From contig JBBRBX010000069.1 of NCBI GenBank assembly GCA_038205395.1, forward strand, positions 1 through 32,124: a DNA stretch of 32,124 nt. The letters run 5' to 3'. The notes under the pieces are model-generated. The model worked only from the letters and a program-made list of their open reading frames with translations. It ran no database searches and was not told the origin of the DNA. Made by a program: the position numbers and the translations under genes. The DNA is from Fredericiella sp038205395 (GTDB lineage: Bacteria; Chloroflexota; Anaerolineae; Caldilineales; Caldilineaceae). Positions 29,117 through 32,124 of the stretch are shown in pieces. The stretch's first letter is position 1, and every line of letters begins with the position of its first letter.

Positions 29117-29122
29117 TATAAT
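29117..29122 (+). promoter_or_regulatory. Consensus -10 element of a probable leaderless promoter
   Basis: A perfect TATAAT lies only seven bases before the ATG at 29130, so a transcript from it would start at or next to the start codon. The -35 is poor (TGCCCA, 17-bp spacer). It precedes the MalT-like gene remnant. Confidence 0.5.
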
Positions 29123-29129
29123 TCCCCCT

Positions 29130-29599
29130 ATGCTCGAAACCATCCTGCCGACCAAGCTGCACATCCCGCGCCGGCAGCCGGGGGCGCTGCTGCGCCCGCG
29201 CCTGCTGCTGACGGACGAGCAGTTGCGCGCGGCGACGCTGGTGCTGGTTTCGGCCCCGGCGGGGTATGGCAAAACCACGCTGGTGACGTCATGGATCCGG
29301 CAGCCGCGGCCCGATGACGGCCTGCGCTTCTGCCGGCTGGCGCTGGATGAGGATGACAACGACCCTTATCAGTTCTTTCTCTATCCTACTTGCTGGCCGC
29401 CAAAGGGGCCGCGCCCGCTGTGCCCGCAATCCGCGCCGTCACCACCCTGATGCGCAGCAATATCGTGCGCGGCGGGGAGGATGCGGCCACTGCCCAGCGG
29501 GAAGCAGAATTGGCGCTGCAATTGGCCGAGCCGGACAACTTGCTGCGCGGGGCAGGGCTGTTTCAGATTGGCGCCGTCCAACTGCTGTTGGTGAGTTAG
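29130..29599 (+). pseudogene. MalT-like LuxR-family ATPase regulator, truncated and frameshifted
   Basis: The N-terminus MLETILPTKLHIPRRQ with RLLLTDEQLRAATLVLVSAP and Walker A AGYGKTTLVTSWI is typical of large (about 900-residue) MalT/LAL-type regulators, and continues to RLALDEDDNDPYQFFLY. At about 29380-29390 the sense of the protein moves to another frame (SYLLAAKG). It then jumps to a segment resembling the later helical-repeat region (AATAQREAELALQLAEPDNL) and stops at TAG 29597-29599. Most of the ATPase, the rest of the repeat region and the C-terminal LuxR DNA-binding domain are missing. This indicates a frameshift plus a large internal deletion. It is very unlikely to make a working regulator. 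Confidence 0.8.
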
Positions 29600-29803
29600 G
29601 CGGCGCTGCGCGGCGCTGCGCTGCCGAAGGCGCTGAACTTCTTGGGTGTGGCAGGCATCCTGACGCTTGCCCCCTCGCTCGACGTACTGGAGGCTGCGTT
29701 CGGGCTGGGCATTCTGGTGTGGTTTATCTGGGTGGGGATCGTCTTGCTGCGCAGCAACCCCAGCCCCGCCGGCGCAGCGGGAGCCGCCCTCAAGCCGGCT
29801 TAG
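29600..29803 (+). pseudogene. C-terminal fragment of a small membrane protein
   Basis: In the same frame as the preceding remnant but after its stop, 67 codons read LPKALNFLGVAGILTLAPSL then FGLGILVWFIWVGIVLLRSN, i.e. two transmembrane helices with a short basic tail, ending at TAG 29801-29803. This resembles the C-terminal end of multi-helix membrane proteins of the DUF4386-like kind (uncertain recall). No start codon or N-terminal part is present, so it looks like the 3' end left behind by a deletion that also removed the end of the MalT-like gene. Confidence 0.6.
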
Positions 29804-30435
29804 GAACGGCTGCCGCCCGCAGCGACAAACGGCAGACGATAGCCGTTAGCGTACAGCTTCTGCTCCGAGCGAACCCAATCCGCCACCTGTTCCGCAACTT
29901 GCTGCAGAGCGCACTGCGTCGTGTCGATATACCCGCAGCGCCAGTGCGGATGGCCCCGCTCCCAGCCCGTCCAGCGCTCCCACAGCATCGCGGGGTTTTT
30001 GCCCGTATTGATGACATCTTGGCGAAACTGCGGGTCCACATGATGGACCCGCAGCCACGCCGACCAGCAAAGCATTTCGATGGAGGCATTGTGCAGATCG
30101 CCGCGCCGCCTGAGACGATCCAGCCGTTCCACGTCGCCGCAGTCCAGCAGGCAAAAGGCGACGTGGTCGAGCTGCGTGACGGACGGACAGGCAAACACCT
30201 CGCCCATCACCCCCAGCCCGCAGATCACGCTGTCATGCGAGCGCCTGGCTAAGGCGGTGTGCAGCCACACTTCGGCCACCATCTGGCGCTGCTCTGGAGT
30301 GGTCATCATCCCGATTTGTTCTTGAATGGGATGGTGGTCAAAATCGTCCACCGCCACCGCAGGCAGCAGCCGGCGCAGCGCAGGAATGATGGCCGACTTG
30401 CCGGAGCCGCTTGCGCCCGTCACAAAGAAAAGCAT
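29800..30435 (-). CDS. P-loop NTPase, small-molecule kinase-like
   Basis: A 211-residue protein starting MLFFVTGASGSGKSAIIPAL, a Walker A P-loop at residues 7-14. AVAVDDFDHH has the acidic pair often seen after strand 2 in nucleoside/shikimate-type kinases. The helical part contains VERLDRLRRRGD and a run resembling the LID region of small kinases. I do not recognise the substrate; cytidylate-, gluconate- and adenylylsulfate-kinase-like proteins share this layout. The ATG at 30435 has no strong ribosome site. Its stop overlaps by a few bases the opposite-strand membrane-protein remnant. It may share a transcript with the SRAP gene 60 bp upstream. Confidence 0.75.
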   Translation of the reverse strand: MLFFVTGASGSGKSAIIPALRRLLPAVAVDDFDHHPIQEQIGMMTTPEQRQMVAEVWLHTALARRSHDSVICGLGVMGEVFACPSVTQLDHVAFCLLDCGDVERLDRLRRRGDLHNASIEMLCWSAWLRVHHVDPQFRQDVINTGKNPAMLWERWTGWERGHPHWRCGYIDTTQCALQQVAEQVADWVRSEQKLYANGYRLPFVAAGGSRS

Positions 30436-30497
30436 TGTCCTACGCTCCCTGCTTGCGATCTTGAAAGCGGGCCAGGTGCGCCCAGCTCAGGCCCAGG

Positions 30498-31184
30498 TTA
30501 GGATTCTACCGGCTCGATACACTGCTCCCCCTCATTGCGGGGACTGTTGACATAGCTGCTGACGGGCTGGAGCTTCATCTGCGCCGGGTCATAGGGGCGG
30601 AGGAGATGCTGCAGCTGGGACAGGCGCGCGGGCGAATCTTCTGCGCCGCTTCCCAGCCAATCGGCCCAATCATCCTTCTCCAGGATCAACGGCATACGGT
30701 CGTGGATGGGCGCCATCAGGTCATTGGCTTCGATGGTCAGAATGGTGCTGCTCTGCAGTTCGCCGCCGTCGGGGCCGGTCCAGATTTCCCACAAGCCGGC
30801 CAGGGCAAAGACACCGCCGTCAGCGGGGGCAATAAAATAGGGTTCTTTGCCTTTCCCCACTTTTTTCCATTCGTAAAAGCCCGATGTGGGAACCAGGCAG
30901 CGGCGGCGCTTGAAGGCGGCGCGGAAAGAAGGCTTTTCCGGCGCCGTCTCGGCGCGCGCGTTGATCAGGCGCCCCCCTATGGCGGGGTCTTTGGACCAGG
31001 AAGGGATCAACCCCCAGTGCACCAGCGCCCACTCGCGCTGCTTTGTGTTCGGATTCATCCGCACAATGCCCACCGGCTGTGTGGGGGCCACATTGAAACG
31101 TGGGGCCAGGATGGGCGGCTCGGGCAAATCAAACAAGGTCGCCAACTGTTCGGGCGAGGCAAAGAGTGTAAAGCGTCCGCACAT
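30498..31184 (-). CDS. SRAP domain protein (YedK/HMCES family)
   Basis: A 228-residue protein that should form a covalent DNA-protein crosslink with abasic sites in single-stranded DNA and shield them. The family start MCGRFTLFAS places the reactive Cys at position 2. Other conserved parts are RFNVAPTQPVGIV, LVHWGLIPSWSKDP, INARAETAPEKPSFR (Asn and Arg), CLVPTSGFYEWKK (active-site Glu) and APIHDRMPLIL (active-site His). The open frame runs far upstream, but only the ATG at 31184 puts Cys at position 2, and AGGAG sits about nine bases before it. Length is normal. It is divergent from hisZ. Confidence 0.96.
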   Translation of the reverse strand: MCGRFTLFASPEQLATLFDLPEPPILAPRFNVAPTQPVGIVRMNPNTKQREWALVHWGLIPSWSKDPAIGGRLINARAETAPEKPSFRAAFKRRRCLVPTSGFYEWKKVGKGKEPYFIAPADGGVFALAGLWEIWTGPDGGELQSSTILTIEANDLMAPIHDRMPLILEKDDWADWLGSGAEDSPARLSQLQHLLRPYDPAQMKLQPVSSYVNSPRNEGEQCIEPVES

Positions 31185-31360
31185 AGGCGTCTTCTCCTTT
31201 GAAAAAGCGAAAGCTGTTCCGCAACTGACAGCCGCCATTGTAGCCGCAACCGGGGGGCCATGTAAACCGCCATTGGGCGGCGCTTGTGCTATGATTGGCT
31301 GCGCTTTGCTTGCGCCGGTTCTGCGCCGGCTGCTTTTTTGAACTGTTTGTGGACTGTACT
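31185..31360. other. Divergent intergenic region between SRAP gene and hisZ
   Basis: Holds the SRAP ribosome site at its left end and a possible plus-strand -10 (TATGAT, 31290-31295) without a convincing -35. A short GC hairpin made of GCCGG and CCGGC, followed after three bases by TTTTTT (31334-31339), lies about 20 bp before hisZ. It could be a weak terminator or attenuator, but the stem is only 5 bp. Confidence 0.4.
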
Positions 31361-32124
31361 GTGACGCATTTATCACCAACTGTATCATCTGCCGGCCAGA
31401 TCCCACGCGGGGTTGCCGATTATTTTTGGCGGGCGGCCTACCGGCGGCGCACGCTGGAGCAGACGCTGCTGGCCGTTTTCCGCGCCTGGGGCTACGGCGA
31501 TGTGATCCCGCCTTTGTTTGAATATGCCGACACCTTTGCCAGCCGCGGCAGCAGTAAACTGCAGTCGGAGCTTTGTCGCTTTCTGGATCGCGACGGCAGT
31601 ATGCTGGCGCTGCGCGCCGATATGACCATCGCCGTGGCGCGCCTGGTGGGCACGCGGCTGCATGATTGGTCGATGCCGCAGCGCTTCTGCTATGCCGGCA
31701 GCGTCTTTCGCGATGTCGAGCCGCGTGCGGGGCAGCAGCGTGAGTTCCGGCAGGTAGGCGTCGAACTGTTCGGCAGCGCTGCGCCCGCGGCCGACGCCGA
31801 AGTGCTGGCGCTGACGGCGCAGGCGCTGCATACGGTCGGGCTGCACGATTTCCGCATCGTGCTCGGCCAGATGCAATATTTCAATGGGCTGCTGCAGGCG
31901 CTGCAATTGGATGCGGCCCGCCAACTGCAGCTGCAGCGCGCCGTCGACCGCAACAATGAAGCCGAACTGGCGGCCTTTCTCGCCGCCGGCGTACTGCCGC
32001 AGAGGGTGCACGCAGCTGTGAACGAACTGCCCAGCTTGAGCGGCGCGCAGGTGGACAACCTGCTGGCGCAGGCGGCGGCGCTCGCCCTCAACGAGACCAT
32101 GCAGGAGGCGGTGGACAACCTGCG
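31361..32124 (+). CDS. hisZ: ATP phosphoribosyltransferase regulatory subunit, 5' part
   Basis: The first 254 codons of a class II aminoacyl-tRNA-synthetase-like protein run off the end of the window. HisZ lacks tRNA charging activity and forms the octameric, histidine-sensitive enzyme with short HisG at the first step of histidine synthesis. Visible are PRGVADYFWRAAYRRRTLEQ, the motif-1-like GYGDVIPPLFEYADTF, SELCRFLDRDGSMLALRADM with TIAVARLVGTRL, and the motif-2-like YAGSVFRDVEPRAGQQREFR. This fits HisZ better than a true HisRS because of the LALRADMT form and the absence of the usual LRPEGT. The start is probably GTG at 31361 (an in-frame GTG at 31349 is also possible); there is no ATG nearby and no ribosome site. 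hisG would be expected downstream. Confidence 0.88.
   Translation, partial: MTHLSPTVSSAGQIPRGVADYFWRAAYRRRTLEQTLLAVFRAWGYGDVIPPLFEYADTFASRGSSKLQSELCRFLDRDGSMLALRADMTIAVARLVGTRLHDWSMPQRFCYAGSVFRDVEPRAGQQREFRQVGVELFGSAAPAADAEVLALTAQALHTVGLHDFRIVLGQMQYFNGLLQALQLDAARQLQLQRAVDRNNEAELAAFLAAGVLPQRVHAAVNELPSLSGAQVDNLLAQAAALALNETMQEAVDNL

Noticed and set aside
31361..32124. Calling this gene a histidyl-tRNA synthetase (hisS)
   Set aside because: The LALRADMT form and overall N-terminal pattern fit HisZ better. The C-terminal anticodon-binding domain that would decide it is outside the window.

Overview
The window is GC-rich bacterial DNA with dense operons joined by ATGA start/stop overlaps. Three things suggest a Chloroflexota lineage, perhaps Anaerolineae/Caldilineae-like: the Ala/Pro-rich lipoprotein linkers, the YfhO-type membrane protein, and the gene repertoire. 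That placement is inference from gene content and style; no rRNA is present to settle it. No tRNA, CRISPR array, insertion sequence or replication origin was seen.

Layout. (A) 1-8844, plus strand: a carbohydrate-use cluster. It holds the 3' part of a class I mannose-6-phosphate isomerase, a GH2 beta-glycosidase, a large protein resembling six-hairpin glycosidases, and a CUT1-type ABC importer (lipoprotein binding protein and two permeases, no ATPase gene). (B) 8991-9551, plus: elongation factor P with Asn at the tip of the loop that normally carries the modified Lys/Arg, followed by a strong intrinsic terminator. (C) 20451 down to 9650, minus: a tryptophan operon headed by a T-box leader with a legible UGG (Trp) specifier, T-box sequence and terminator. 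Gene order is trpE - trpS - trpG - APH-like kinase - trpD - trpC - YfhO-like membrane protein - aromatic amino acid decarboxylase. The last seven genes are overlapping or nearly so. trpA, trpB and trpF are not in the window. (D) 20523-21501: an AT-richer stretch with a broken methyltransferase gene. (E) 21502-28874, plus: a polyol/sugar operon with a promoter, a near-perfect palindromic operator, a SorC-family regulator, a GatD-like zinc dehydrogenase, an FGGY kinase and a CUT2 (Rbs-type) ABC importer. (F) 28875-29803: inverted repeats and remnants of a MalT-like regulator and a membrane protein. (G) 29800-32124: a P-loop kinase-like protein and an SRAP (YedK/HMCES) protein on the minus strand, then the 5' part of hisZ on the plus strand.

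How the genes fit together. Region A would import an oligosaccharide, hydrolyse it inside the cell and pass mannose-type sugar phosphate to glycolysis. Region E would import a sugar or alditol, oxidise it to a ketose and phosphorylate it, with the regulator sensing a phosphorylated intermediate. Region C would be expressed when uncharged tRNA-Trp accumulates. The most unusual point is that this Trp-responsive operon also appears to carry a decarboxylase that could consume Trp or a related aromatic amino acid, a large membrane protein and a small-molecule kinase.
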